From NCBI RefSeq assembly GCF_000338275.1, contig NZ_ANMR01000009.1, positions 1 to 63,999 of the forward strand: a DNA stretch of 63,999 nt, given 5' to 3'. Positions 56,392-63,999 of this stretch are shown here, piece after piece. The notes under the pieces are model-generated. The model made no database searches, had not been told where the DNA came from, and saw nothing but the letters and a program-made list of their open reading frames with translations. A program made the translations under genes and the position numbers. The first letter of the stretch is position 1; each line of letters begins with the position of its first letter. The DNA is from Staphylococcus xylosus NJ (GTDB lineage Bacteria > Bacillota > Bacilli > Staphylococcales > Staphylococcaceae).

Positions 56392-57570
56392 TTATACCTG
56401 AGCTTTATTAAATTTCGCGACATTTTTTAAACTAATGATTAATATAAATGCTAATAAGGCAATTGCCGCACTAAAATACGTTGTTGCAAAAACATCTACT
56501 TTTGAAACAACTAAGCCACCTACTATGCCACCTATACCAATTCCTGCGTTTAAACTAGACATGTTCCAACTCATAACTTGGCTCGTATCACCTTCTACAT
56601 GTTCAATGATACCACTTTGTACAGCTGGATTTGTACTCCACTGCATGATATTCCATATAAAGATAACCATCAATAATAGACCTGTGCCTGGTAAGAAGAC
56701 ATTTAAGATTAACATCATAATGATAAAAATGGTTGTCGCAATCGTTAACCAACGTTTACTTGTGAGTTTATCTGATAAGAACCCACCCATTGAGGTACCT
56801 ATTACACCTGCTACACCATTAATCAACAATGCGATAGACACAAATGATAAATCATGGCCACTTTTCAGCATCAATGGATTAATATAAATAAATGTCACTG
56901 AATTGGCAACGAGTAGTAAAAACGTTATACTCAAATATTTTACAATTTCTGCCGGTCTTAATATTTTAGAATAACTACTTGTACGTTGCGTTGTCTCTGT
57001 ATCTGTTTTAGGCGTTTCAAATTGTGGCTGTGGTACATAAAAGTACATTAGTATACCAACTAGCACGCTGACTGCGACGATAAATAAGAATGTATATCTC
57101 CACCCTACTAAGTCACCTATAATTGTCCCAATAGGTACACCAAACACATTAGCACCGCTAAATCCTGAATATACAATACCAATCATTTTCCCACGGTGTT
57201 GCGGAGCTGTTAATAAGGCCGTTAATGCTAATATTTTAACCACGATTAACGCTGCCGCAGCAGATGATAATATACGTCCAAACACCAAGATTGAAAAATT
57301 TGGCGCCATAGCAATAATTACATTCCCTATAATAAAAGTTGCTAACGCCCATAATAATACTGGTCTCGGTGAAAAGCGATTAGTTAATTTCACTAATATT
57401 GGACCAGCTATAGCAAATGTGATCGCATATAGAGTTACTAACTGCCCAACTACCGCTTCAGTGACATGTAAATCATTACTCATTAAATTCATAATTCCAG
57501 CAACCATCATTTCAACCATACCTACGATAAATATACTTAAAATGAATGTTGCAATTCTCATCACTGACAT
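56392..57570 (-). CDS. MFS exporter, DHA1 (AraJ/YdhP-like)
   Basis: 392 residues, 12 helices. VEMMVAGIMNLMSNDLHV after helix 1 and KLTNRFSPRPVLLWAL (motif A-like) are typical, as is FGRILSSAAAALIVV. Sugar- or drug-efflux types share this pattern, so no substrate is given. ATG at 57570 follows AGGAG by seven bases. Monocistronic. Confidence 0.87.
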   Translation of the reverse strand: MSVMRIATFILSIFIVGMVEMMVAGIMNLMSNDLHVTEAVVGQLVTLYAITFAIAGPILVKLTNRFSPRPVLLWALATFIIGNVIIAMAPNFSILVFGRILSSAAAALIVVKILALTALLTAPQHRGKMIGIVYSGFSGANVFGVPIGTIIGDLVGWRYTFLFIVAVSVLVGILMYFYVPQPQFETPKTDTETTQRTSSYSKILRPAEIVKYLSITFLLLVANSVTFIYINPLMLKSGHDLSFVSIALLINGVAGVIGTSMGGFLSDKLTSKRWLTIATTIFIIMMLILNVFLPGTGLLLMVIFIWNIMQWSTNPAVQSGIIEHVEGDTSQVMSWNMSSLNAGIGIGGIVGGLVVSKVDVFATTYFSAAIALLAFILIISLKNVAKFNKAQV

Positions 57571-57746
57571 AGATTCACTCCTCCCTTTTATAAATTTTTA
57601 TTTTTACATAACCACTATATTATAAACCATTCGTCAACACGTTTGAACATTTTAAAATAATAATGATTATCCATTTGTAGTAAGGAGTTAAGATATCCAT
57701 TTGTCTTTGGATTGTTAAATTTAAGTATCCTATAAAGAAGCGCTAA
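57571..57746. other. Upstream region of the DHA1 exporter
   Basis: No gene. A 64-codon open frame at 57615-57809 is rejected because it runs through the terminator of the FetB-like gene. Confidence 0.5.
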
Positions 57747-57779
57747 AAAACCAACAAAACACTTAGCTTTGTTGGTTTT
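57747..57779 (-). terminator. Terminator of the FetAB-like operon
   Basis: AAAACCAACAAA pairs with TTTGTTGGTTTT around a 9-nt loop; T tract on the minus strand. Confidence 0.85.
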
Positions 57780-57890
57780 CCGTCTCAACTCTAAATATGA
57801 TAAATACAACTTTAATTAGCGTACACCATTTTACTTTTTGAAAAGTAATTTTAGTAATAACCAAATAGACTATTATAACACTGTTGTATA

Positions 57891-58664
57891 TTATCTTTCT
57901 TTTGTATGCATATGGCGTCCGATCAGTTGATCTCGGTGATTAAAGAATTGTTTATAGCTTAAGTAAGTCGCAATTAAAGCTGACATAATTGTCGCAGTTG
58001 TATGAATAAATACGACCATCAACTGAAACTTCACTGCCTCTAAAGGTGCAACGCCACCTAGTATCAAACCAGTCATCATACCAGGTATAGAGACAATACC
58101 ATATGTTTTAACAGAATCAATCGTAGGTACAATAGCTGTTTTAATACTGTTTCTAATCGTTGCCTTAGAGGATACTTTAGGGTTAGCGCCTAAAGCCAAT
58201 TTAGCTTCTATTTGACTCATTTCTTTTACAAACTCTTTATCTAAATTTTGATAGGCTAAATTGATGGCTATCAAGCCATTACTTCCCAACATACCTGCTA
58301 TCGGTATAACTTCATTTGGTTTAAACTGAATTGCACCAGTTAAGATAACACCAACTAATGGCAAGGCAACACCAACGAATATAGCTATAAATGAAATCCA
58401 AAACACATGATGCATGACTGGCGAAGCCCTACTTATTGTATTCCAAGAAGCATTTATAATAATTATTAATACAAATGTAAGCAGTAGCCACTTTTGGTTT
58501 ACTCCAAAAATAAAATGTAAGAGATACCCTAATATAACAAGTTGAACCACTGCACGTAATGTAGCAATTAATAAATCTTTAATTATATGTAATTTTTCTT
58601 TATAAGAGACGATAATAGGAAATAGCAATAGAAGACCGGTTAATGCTAACGCAGTTGTGCTCAT
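57891..58664 (-). CDS. fetB: ABC permease, FetB/YbbM (UPF0014) family
   Basis: 257 residues, about seven helices, with the family stretches IPIAGMLGSNGLIAINLAYQ (near 130) and SIPGMMTGLILGGVAPLEAV (near 195). FetAB exports iron and aids oxidative-stress resistance in E. coli. The ATG overlaps the fetA-like stop by 4 bp. Function in this organism is inferred. Confidence 0.87.
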   Translation of the reverse strand: MSTTALALTGLLLLFPIIVSYKEKLHIIKDLLIATLRAVVQLVILGYLLHFIFGVNQKWLLLTFVLIIIINASWNTISRASPVMHHVFWISFIAIFVGVALPLVGVILTGAIQFKPNEVIPIAGMLGSNGLIAINLAYQNLDKEFVKEMSQIEAKLALGANPKVSSKATIRNSIKTAIVPTIDSVKTYGIVSIPGMMTGLILGGVAPLEAVKFQLMVVFIHTTATIMSALIATYLSYKQFFNHRDQLIGRHMHTKER

Positions 58665-59311
58665 GATAAATCATCCTCCTGTGCAATTCGACCTTCAACG
58701 ACTTTAATTCTTTTCTTAAAGTGCCTACTACTTTGTTCATTACTATGAGTAATCCATAAAATAGAGACACCTTCTTTGGCCATATTAAAAATTAGTTTTT
58801 CAATTTTTTCACTATTTTGCTCGTCTAGTGCACTAGTCGCTTCATCTAATAATAGCATCTGTGGTTTGTACATTAACTGCCTTGCTATGGTTATTCTCTG
58901 TCTTTCCCCACCGGATAAATGATCTATTCTAGTATTGAAATTGTAATGACCCAAACCAACAGATTTCAATAAATATTTTGCTCTTTTGCGATCAAATTTA
59001 TCATTGCGTACTTCTGCTGGAAAGGCTAAATTCTCTCCTATAGTTCTATCAAACAAGTCACTCTCTTGTAATAGATAACTAATTTTCATACGCAATGTTT
59101 CTGGATCAATCTGCTCATAAGGCTTACCATTTAAATATATTTCCCCTTCTGTCGGACTAATTAAATTATTAATCAATCTCATTAATGTACTTTTCCCGCT
59201 TCCTGAAGGTCCTACAATCGCAATAGTATCCCCTTCCTCAATTTTCAAAGAAATATCGTTGATGATGTCACGGTTATCAACATGATATGAAACATTTTTC
59301 AGTTCTAACAT
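58661..59311 (-). CDS. fetA: ABC ATPase, FetA/YbbL-like
   Basis: 216 residues: Walker A GPSGSGKST (34-42), Q-loop SYLLQESDLF, signature LSGGERQRI, Walker B MLLLDEATSALDE, H-loop WITHSNEQ. Coupled to the FetB-like permease by a 4-bp overlap. AGG-rich ribosome site. Probable metal exporter pair. Confidence 0.88.
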   Translation of the reverse strand: MLELKNVSYHVDNRDIINDISLKIEEGDTIAIVGPSGSGKSTLMRLINNLISPTEGEIYLNGKPYEQIDPETLRMKISYLLQESDLFDRTIGENLAFPAEVRNDKFDRKRAKYLLKSVGLGHYNFNTRIDHLSGGERQRITIARQLMYKPQMLLLDEATSALDEQNSEKIEKLIFNMAKEGVSILWITHSNEQSSRHFKKRIKVVEGRIAQEDDLS

Positions 59312-59414
59312 GCTTCGGCCTCCCTAATATTTGCTTTACTCATCATTATTCCCTAACACATGATGTAAATAACCAGTTTCTAGAAAATATAACTTAACAA
59401 TACTTTATTAAAAG

Positions 59415-60191
59415 TTATTTTAAAATAACAATTGTTAAAAATGATATGAAATTATTTAAACTGTGCAATATGATAGAAACAGCTAAATTCATACCACTTT
59501 TTAGATAAACAAAGGCTAAACTTGCACCAATTATAATATAACTTCCTATTTCAAAAGGCGAAGTGGCACCTAGAACATGTACACTCGCGAAAAGAATCAC
59601 TGACAGAACTGTAGCAAAACCATAGGTAATTTTTTTACCTAATTCATGAATAATTAAGTGCCTAAATAATAATTCTTCAATAAAAGAGGTCAAAATGACG
59701 ATATCTATAAACAGCAATGGAAGCATCCAATTATTATCAAACAGTTCTTCTAATAACATTTGATTCTGAGTTTCTCCATATTGAAGAGATTCAGGCAAAA
59801 AATCTGTGATCCATTCATATCCAGTAATCAATACTAGTGAAACCATATAAGTTAGCAAAATTATTAATAAATATTTTTGACCTTTCTTAAAACGCTCTAT
59901 CGCAATCGGTACTAATCGATGGTTCTTATGTATTAAATAAAAACTTAACAAAATAATAATTTCAGAGATTATTGTACTTATAATCTTGTAATCATTGCCT
60001 GCTACTTCATTTTTAATATTAAATAACAAGAAAACTCCAAATATTACAGCTAAGACAATTAAAGGTACAACTTGATTGAATAGTATATAAAAAGGAATAA
60101 GCCAGAAATCTCTTTTCACAATATGCTTACTTTGCCATTGGTTTTTTTCTTGAAATTGTTTCGTTCTTTTTAAAGTTAATTCTTCATCCAT
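59415..60191 (-). CDS. CPBP-family intramembrane metalloprotease
   Basis: About 258 residues. ATG at 60191 (MDEELTLKRTKQFQEK) follows AAGGAAGGTG; the longer start at 60239 lacks a site. Six to eight helices; the catalytic motifs SFIEELLFRHLII (EExxxR), FASVHVLGA (FxxxH) and SIILHSLNN (HxxxN) are complete. Abi/CAAX-type proteases; the target is unknown. Confidence 0.87.
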   Translation of the reverse strand: MDEELTLKRTKQFQEKNQWQSKHIVKRDFWLIPFYILFNQVVPLIVLAVIFGVFLLFNIKNEVAGNDYKIISTIISEIIILLSFYLIHKNHRLVPIAIERFKKGQKYLLIILLTYMVSLVLITGYEWITDFLPESLQYGETQNQMLLEELFDNNWMLPLLFIDIVILTSFIEELLFRHLIIHELGKKITYGFATVLSVILFASVHVLGATSPFEIGSYIIIGASLAFVYLKSGMNLAVSIILHSLNNFISFLTIVILK

Positions 60192-60381
60192 ATGACACCT
60201 TCCTTTATATTTATATATTGTAAATATATCACGATTCAAATTACTTATATATGTTTTATAAAATTTTTCTTAGCATTTCATTTTTTAGAATTTTAATATT
60301 AAGTAACTTTTTCTTTTTTTAGTTATTTCATTGTAAAATGATCATTTTGTTGTAACATATAGTTAAATGGGGGGATGCTTT

Positions 60382-61965
60382 ATGACAATATTAACCGTAC
60401 TACAGTTTATTGTTAATATAATCATTGTTTTATTTCTAATAAGTGGGCTTATTATAGGTGCACTATTACTATTTAAAGATAAGCGTCAAAAACAACATAG
60501 CGTATTACGTAATTATCCTTTATTAGCTAGAATACGTTATTTTGGTGAGAAAATAGGTCCGGAATTACGTCAATATCTCTTTTTGGCAGACACTAAAGGT
60601 AAACCTTTTTCTAGAAATGATTTCACTAATATCGTTGTAGCAGGCAAATATAATTCCAGGATGACAAGTTTTGGTACTCAATGCGATTATGAAGATGGCT
60701 TTTATATTCAAAACACTATGTTTCCACTACAATCATCCGAATTGCACATCGATCAATCACCTATGATATCTTCTTTTATTTATCAGATAGATAATGAGCG
60801 TCTATTTGATCGTGACGAGCATAGAATAAAAACAGAAATTGACCCTTACTATTTATCAGACGACAATCAAATTATACTCGGACCAGAGCTTGAACAACCT
60901 TTCAAACTAAAACGTTTGGTTGGTCAATCTGGTATGAGTTACGGTGCATTAGGTAGCCATGCTATTACTGCCCTTTCTAAAGGGTTAGGACAAGCTGGTA
61001 CATGGATGAATACAGGTGAAGGTGGGCTATCAAAACACCATCTGTCTGGTGATGTAGATATTATTTTTCAAATCGGGCCTGGTCTATTCGGAGTACGTGA
61101 TAAACAAGGTGATTTTGATACAGACGCCTTTAAGCATTTATCACAGCGTCCTCGAATTAAAGCTTTTGAAATCAAACTAGCTCAAGGCGCTAAAACAAGG
61201 GGCGGCCATATGCAAGGCAATAAAGTCACTGAAGAAATTGCAGAAATTCGTAAAGTTGAGCCATGGAAAACGATAAATTCACCTAATCGTTTTGAGCAAA
61301 TCAATAATCCGTCTGCATTACTTTCTTGGGTACATCAATTACAGCAACTTGGTCAAAAACCTGTTGGCTTTAAAATAGTAATCAGTAAAGTTTCAGAGGT
61401 AGAAGATCTGGTGCGCACAATGATTGATACACAACAATATCCAAACTTTATAACAATAGATGGAGGAGAAGGTGGGACTGGTGCAACTTTCCAAGAATTA
61501 GAAGATGGTGTAGGTTTACCTCTTTTCACAGCACTGCCTATACTTACTTCTTTACTAGAAAAGTATGGCATTCGACATCGTATTAAAATATTTGCTTCAG
61601 GCAAACTAATCACACCTGATAAGATTGCTATTGCACTTGGTTTAGGTGCAGATTTAATCAACGTTGCTCGTGGCATGATGATTAGTGTAGGTTGTATTAT
61701 GAGTCAACAATGTCATATGAACACTTGTCCAGTAGGCGTTGCCACTACAGATCCCAAAAGAGAAAAAGGGCTAATTATTGATGAGAAAAAATACCGTGTC
61801 ACTAATTTTGTAACAAGTTTGCATGAAGGTTTATTTAATATCGCAGCTGCAGTTGGTGTTGAATCACCGACACAAATTTCTAAAGAACATATTATTATTA
61901 AAAATAAAGATGGTAACATTCAATCTATCCAAGACTATAAATTAAAATTGATAGAACATGTATAA
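60382..61965 (+). CDS. FMN-binding glutamate-synthase-like protein
   Basis: 527 residues. ATG at 60382 follows GGGGG; a start at 60367 falls before it. N-terminal membrane helix (about 5-30), then a glutamate synthase central-domain TIM barrel (about 150-500): GQSGMSYGALGSHAITALS, FITIDGGEGGTGA (FMN phosphate site) and the Fe-S cysteines in CIMSQQCHMNTCPVGVA. No glutaminase domain. The family (YerD-like) has no settled substrate; probably membrane-attached. Confidence 0.85.
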   Translation: MTILTVLQFIVNIIIVLFLISGLIIGALLLFKDKRQKQHSVLRNYPLLARIRYFGEKIGPELRQYLFLADTKGKPFSRNDFTNIVVAGKYNSRMTSFGTQCDYEDGFYIQNTMFPLQSSELHIDQSPMISSFIYQIDNERLFDRDEHRIKTEIDPYYLSDDNQIILGPELEQPFKLKRLVGQSGMSYGALGSHAITALSKGLGQAGTWMNTGEGGLSKHHLSGDVDIIFQIGPGLFGVRDKQGDFDTDAFKHLSQRPRIKAFEIKLAQGAKTRGGHMQGNKVTEEIAEIRKVEPWKTINSPNRFEQINNPSALLSWVHQLQQLGQKPVGFKIVISKVSEVEDLVRTMIDTQQYPNFITIDGGEGGTGATFQELEDGVGLPLFTALPILTSLLEKYGIRHRIKIFASGKLITPDKIAIALGLGADLINVARGMMISVGCIMSQQCHMNTCPVGVATTDPKREKGLIIDEKKYRVTNFVTSLHEGLFNIAAAVGVESPTQISKEHIIIKNKDGNIQSIQDYKLKLIEHV

Positions 61966-61975
61966 AAATCCAAAA

Positions 61976-62014
61976 AACACTATGACAATCGTTTGAAACG
62001 ATTGTCATAGTGTT
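61976..62014. terminator. Bidirectional terminator, GltS-like / DsbA-like
   Basis: AACACTATGACAATCGTTT and its exact complement flank a single base, giving a long perfect stem between convergent genes. Confidence 0.88.
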
Positions 62015-62020
62015 CTTATT

Positions 62021-62539
62021 TTATCTACTTAATTGGTTTATTTTGTCAATAATCAATGTCTCTATTTCACTTTGTTTATCTTGTAATGGGTTGAACTCAA
62101 ATTGAACTTCATTAATAAATACTGTTGGAATGCCTTTAATACCACGTTTAAATGTTTCTTCATTAATTGCTAGTGAACGCTCATCCGCTTCTTTGTTAGG
62201 CGCTAAGTTAAATGTTTGAGTCATTTTTTCTTCAATTGCAGTAAAGCTTTTTTTCCATTCATCTTGCGTATCGTATAACTCACGTATAATTTCTATCGTT
62301 TCATTAACTTTTTGATAATCTAAATGTATATTTGCAACCGTTCCTTTTAATAAGGCTTGCTTAGTTTTATCAAAATGTTTGATTACATGTTGCACTTTAC
62401 CTGCCTCAATAAATGGTTTTAGAACCTTGTCTGCAGCTTTAAAATAATTCTTACAATATGGACATGCAAAATTAATAAAAGATTCGACTTGAATTGGCGC
62501 TTCATTTGAACCCAATGTAAGATAATTAACTTCTGTCAT
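62021..62539 (-). CDS. Cytosolic DsbA/FrnE-like thioredoxin-fold protein
   Basis: 172 residues with no signal peptide or lipobox. C26-P-Y-C29 in INFACPYCKNYF and cis-Pro loop KGIPTVFINEVQF define a thioredoxin_4/DsbA-like fold. Likely cytosolic thiol-disulfide role in stress. A separate DsbA lipoprotein is encoded at 17552-18154. Monocistronic. Confidence 0.85.
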   Translation of the reverse strand: MTEVNYLTLGSNEAPIQVESFINFACPYCKNYFKAADKVLKPFIEAGKVQHVIKHFDKTKQALLKGTVANIHLDYQKVNETIEIIRELYDTQDEWKKSFTAIEEKMTQTFNLAPNKEADERSLAINEETFKRGIKGIPTVFINEVQFEFNPLQDKQSEIETLIIDKINQLSR

Positions 62540-62738
62540 TTTAACCCCTCCACTTTATCTATTATCTTTATTGAAACACGATTGTTTGTCTATTGCACAC
62601 TTTTAGTCTTAGTGAATTAGTAAGATTTATTTTTAGATTTATACAGTTCTTATCAATTTTTATTTAAATCAAATGACTATATAGTATTAATATTAAAATG
62701 GTAAAATATATCTATAAATCAAACTTGGGAGGGTTAAT

Positions 62739-63815
62739 ATGAATCAATCAGTAGAACTATTAAAATCTTTAACTGATGTCGACGGCATCGCAGGTCATGA
62801 AATGAAAGTGAAAGCTTTAATGCATGATTATTTAAAACCTGTAAGTGATGAAATTATAGAAGACAACCTTGGTGGTATTTTTGGTAAAAAATCCGCAACA
62901 AATGGTAACAAAACATTGATGGTTGCTGGGCATTTAGATGAGATTGGTTTCATCGTTACTAAAATTGATAATGATGGATTTTTAAAATTTACTCCAATTG
63001 GAGGTTGGTGGAATCAAGTTATGTTGTCACAAAAAGTTACGGTTACAACAGACAAAGGTAAGAAAATAAGAGGAATTATCGGTTCTAAACCACCGCACGT
63101 ACTATCACCTGAAGAGCGTAAAAAAACGATTGATATGAAAGAAATGTTTATAGATATTGGTGTTAAAAGTAAAAAAGAAGCTGAGCAATTCGGTATTGAA
63201 ATTGGAAATATGATTACGCCATATAGTGAATTTGAAACATTAGCAAACAACAAATATTTAACTGCAAAAGCATTCGATAATCGCTATGGATGCGCACTTG
63301 CCGTTGATGTATTACAACATTTAAAAAATGATACCATTGATGTCAATTTAGTCGCTGGCGCAAATGTCCAAGAAGAAGTTGGGCTACGTGGTGCTAAAGT
63401 CGCTGCTAATAAAATCAAACCCGACTTAGCAATTGCCGTTGATGTTGCGATTGCATATGATACACCAGGAATGTCTGGACAAGTTAGTGATACAGCTATT
63501 GGTAATGGACCTGTTGTCATCATTATGGATGCTTCTAATATCGGGCATGTCGGCTTTACTAAACATATTAAAGAAGTAGCTAAGAAACACAACATTTCTA
63601 TTCAATTAGATACTACAGCTGGTGGCGGCACTGATGCTGGTAGCATACATGTCGCGAATGAAGGCATACCAACTGTATCTATTGGTGTCGCATTACGTTA
63701 TATGCATTCAAACGTGTCAGTACTACACACAGATGATTACAAAAATTCAGTTGCACTTGTGACCGAAATTGTTAAATCTTTAAGTGATGACGTTGTAGAA
63801 GAAATTATTTGGTAA
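62739..63815 (+). CDS. M42-family metallo-aminopeptidase
   Basis: 358 residues, a tetrahedral (TET) aminopeptidase/glutamyl aminopeptidase type. Metal ligands: H65 and D67 in VAGHLDEIG, D in AFDNRYGC, EE in VQEEVGLRGAK, D in AVDVAIAYD, and H in LRYMHSNVSVLH. Cuts N-terminal residues from peptides in the cytosol. GGGAGGG ribosome site, monocistronic. Confidence 0.92.
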   Translation: MNQSVELLKSLTDVDGIAGHEMKVKALMHDYLKPVSDEIIEDNLGGIFGKKSATNGNKTLMVAGHLDEIGFIVTKIDNDGFLKFTPIGGWWNQVMLSQKVTVTTDKGKKIRGIIGSKPPHVLSPEERKKTIDMKEMFIDIGVKSKKEAEQFGIEIGNMITPYSEFETLANNKYLTAKAFDNRYGCALAVDVLQHLKNDTIDVNLVAGANVQEEVGLRGAKVAANKIKPDLAIAVDVAIAYDTPGMSGQVSDTAIGNGPVVIIMDASNIGHVGFTKHIKEVAKKHNISIQLDTTAGGGTDAGSIHVANEGIPTVSIGVALRYMHSNVSVLHTDDYKNSVALVTEIVKSLSDDVVEEIIW

Positions 63816-63942
63816 TCTTTCTAACATAACTTGAATAATTTTATTAAACTAATTTTTATATGGTAATGATTACACACTATTTAAAAAGACATAATACAAT
63901 TAGCATATCAGCGAGACTTTAATCTATTACTAATATGTGCTT

Positions 63943-63987
63943 AAACAGCGAGGCTGAGACAATTACTTTGTCTCAGCCTCGCTGTTT
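63943..63987 (+). terminator. Terminator after the M42 gene
   Basis: 20-bp perfect arms, AAACAGCGAGGCTGAGACAA with its complement, loop of five bases. The left arm holds the GAGACA word. Confidence 0.88.
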
Positions 63988-63999
63988 TATATAATTATT

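Noticed and set aside
57615..57809. 64-codon open frame before the DHA1 exporter
   Set aside because: It runs through the terminator hairpin of the FetAB-like operon and has no ribosome site.

Overview
The window is low-GC Firmicute DNA and almost certainly a Staphylococcus chromosome. It carries lytSR-lrgAB, an FmhA/FemX-like FemAB protein, opuCA-CB-CC-CD, gpmA, a YSIRK-type surface protein, DsbA and cystatin-fold lipoproteins, an FphF-like esterase and a short SceD/IsaA-type secreted protein. The hlg/sbi virulence genes that I recall following gpmA in S. aureus are absent, so a coagulase-negative species is more likely. I cannot name the species. There are no rRNAs, tRNAs, CRISPR arrays, complete insertion sequences or prophage genes.

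Layout. 1-638: 5' end of a repeat-rich cell-wall surface protein, cut by the window edge. 990-7642: assimilatory/dissimilatory nitrite module read leftward (sirB, sirC, nirB, nirD, cobA), encoding the enzyme and the whole route to its sirohaem cofactor, plus nirC for nitrite transport. 8056-12282: beta-glucoside PTS (GntR regulator, EIIBCA, 6-phospho-beta-glucosidase). 12337-15614: a small membrane protein, an AHSA1 protein, an HhH/NTF2-like protein, a PadR regulator with a membrane partner, and YceI. 15785-23232: zinc lipoprotein AdcA, two lipoproteins, fmhA, an ASCH protein, a drug exporter, a 34-residue peptide and gpmA. 23604-33665: SceD-like protein, metal exporter, GtrA, Bcr/CflA exporter, GyrI-like protein, C39-like protein, phosphoesterase, NhaP antiporter, YidC-like lipoprotein and an acetyltransferase. 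33763-40306: pcp with a DUF969/DUF979 permease pair, DUF805 protein, RocB-like peptidase, DHA2 exporter. 40746-44528: lytSR-lrgAB. 44655-52260: esterase, opuC operon, then a carnitine-degradation operon and its TetR regulator. 52518-63815: YdeI-like protein, amino-acid permease, CitMHS citrate transporter, exporter, FetAB-like transporter, CPBP protease, FMN glutamate-synthase-like protein, cytosolic DsbA-like protein and an M42 aminopeptidase.

The best biological story is at 45-52 kb. An operon that should convert carnitine to glycine betaine (dehydrogenase, beta-keto acid cleavage enzyme, thioesterase) lies directly upstream of the OpuC osmoprotectant importer on the same strand and behind a TetR gene. 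Together they look like an import-and-convert osmoprotection module.

Regulatory DNA is unusually readable. Near-perfect Zur-box palindromes flank the adcA promoter, and another precedes the 34-residue peptide. Rex-like and NreC-like palindromes lie upstream of sirB. A perfect 18-bp palindrome fills most of the -35/-10 spacer of the beta-glucoside operon. Two copies of an ACTATCTT/AAGATAGT operator lie between padR and its divergent neighbour. Most transcription units end in strong hairpins, several of which share a GAGACA or GGGACA word.
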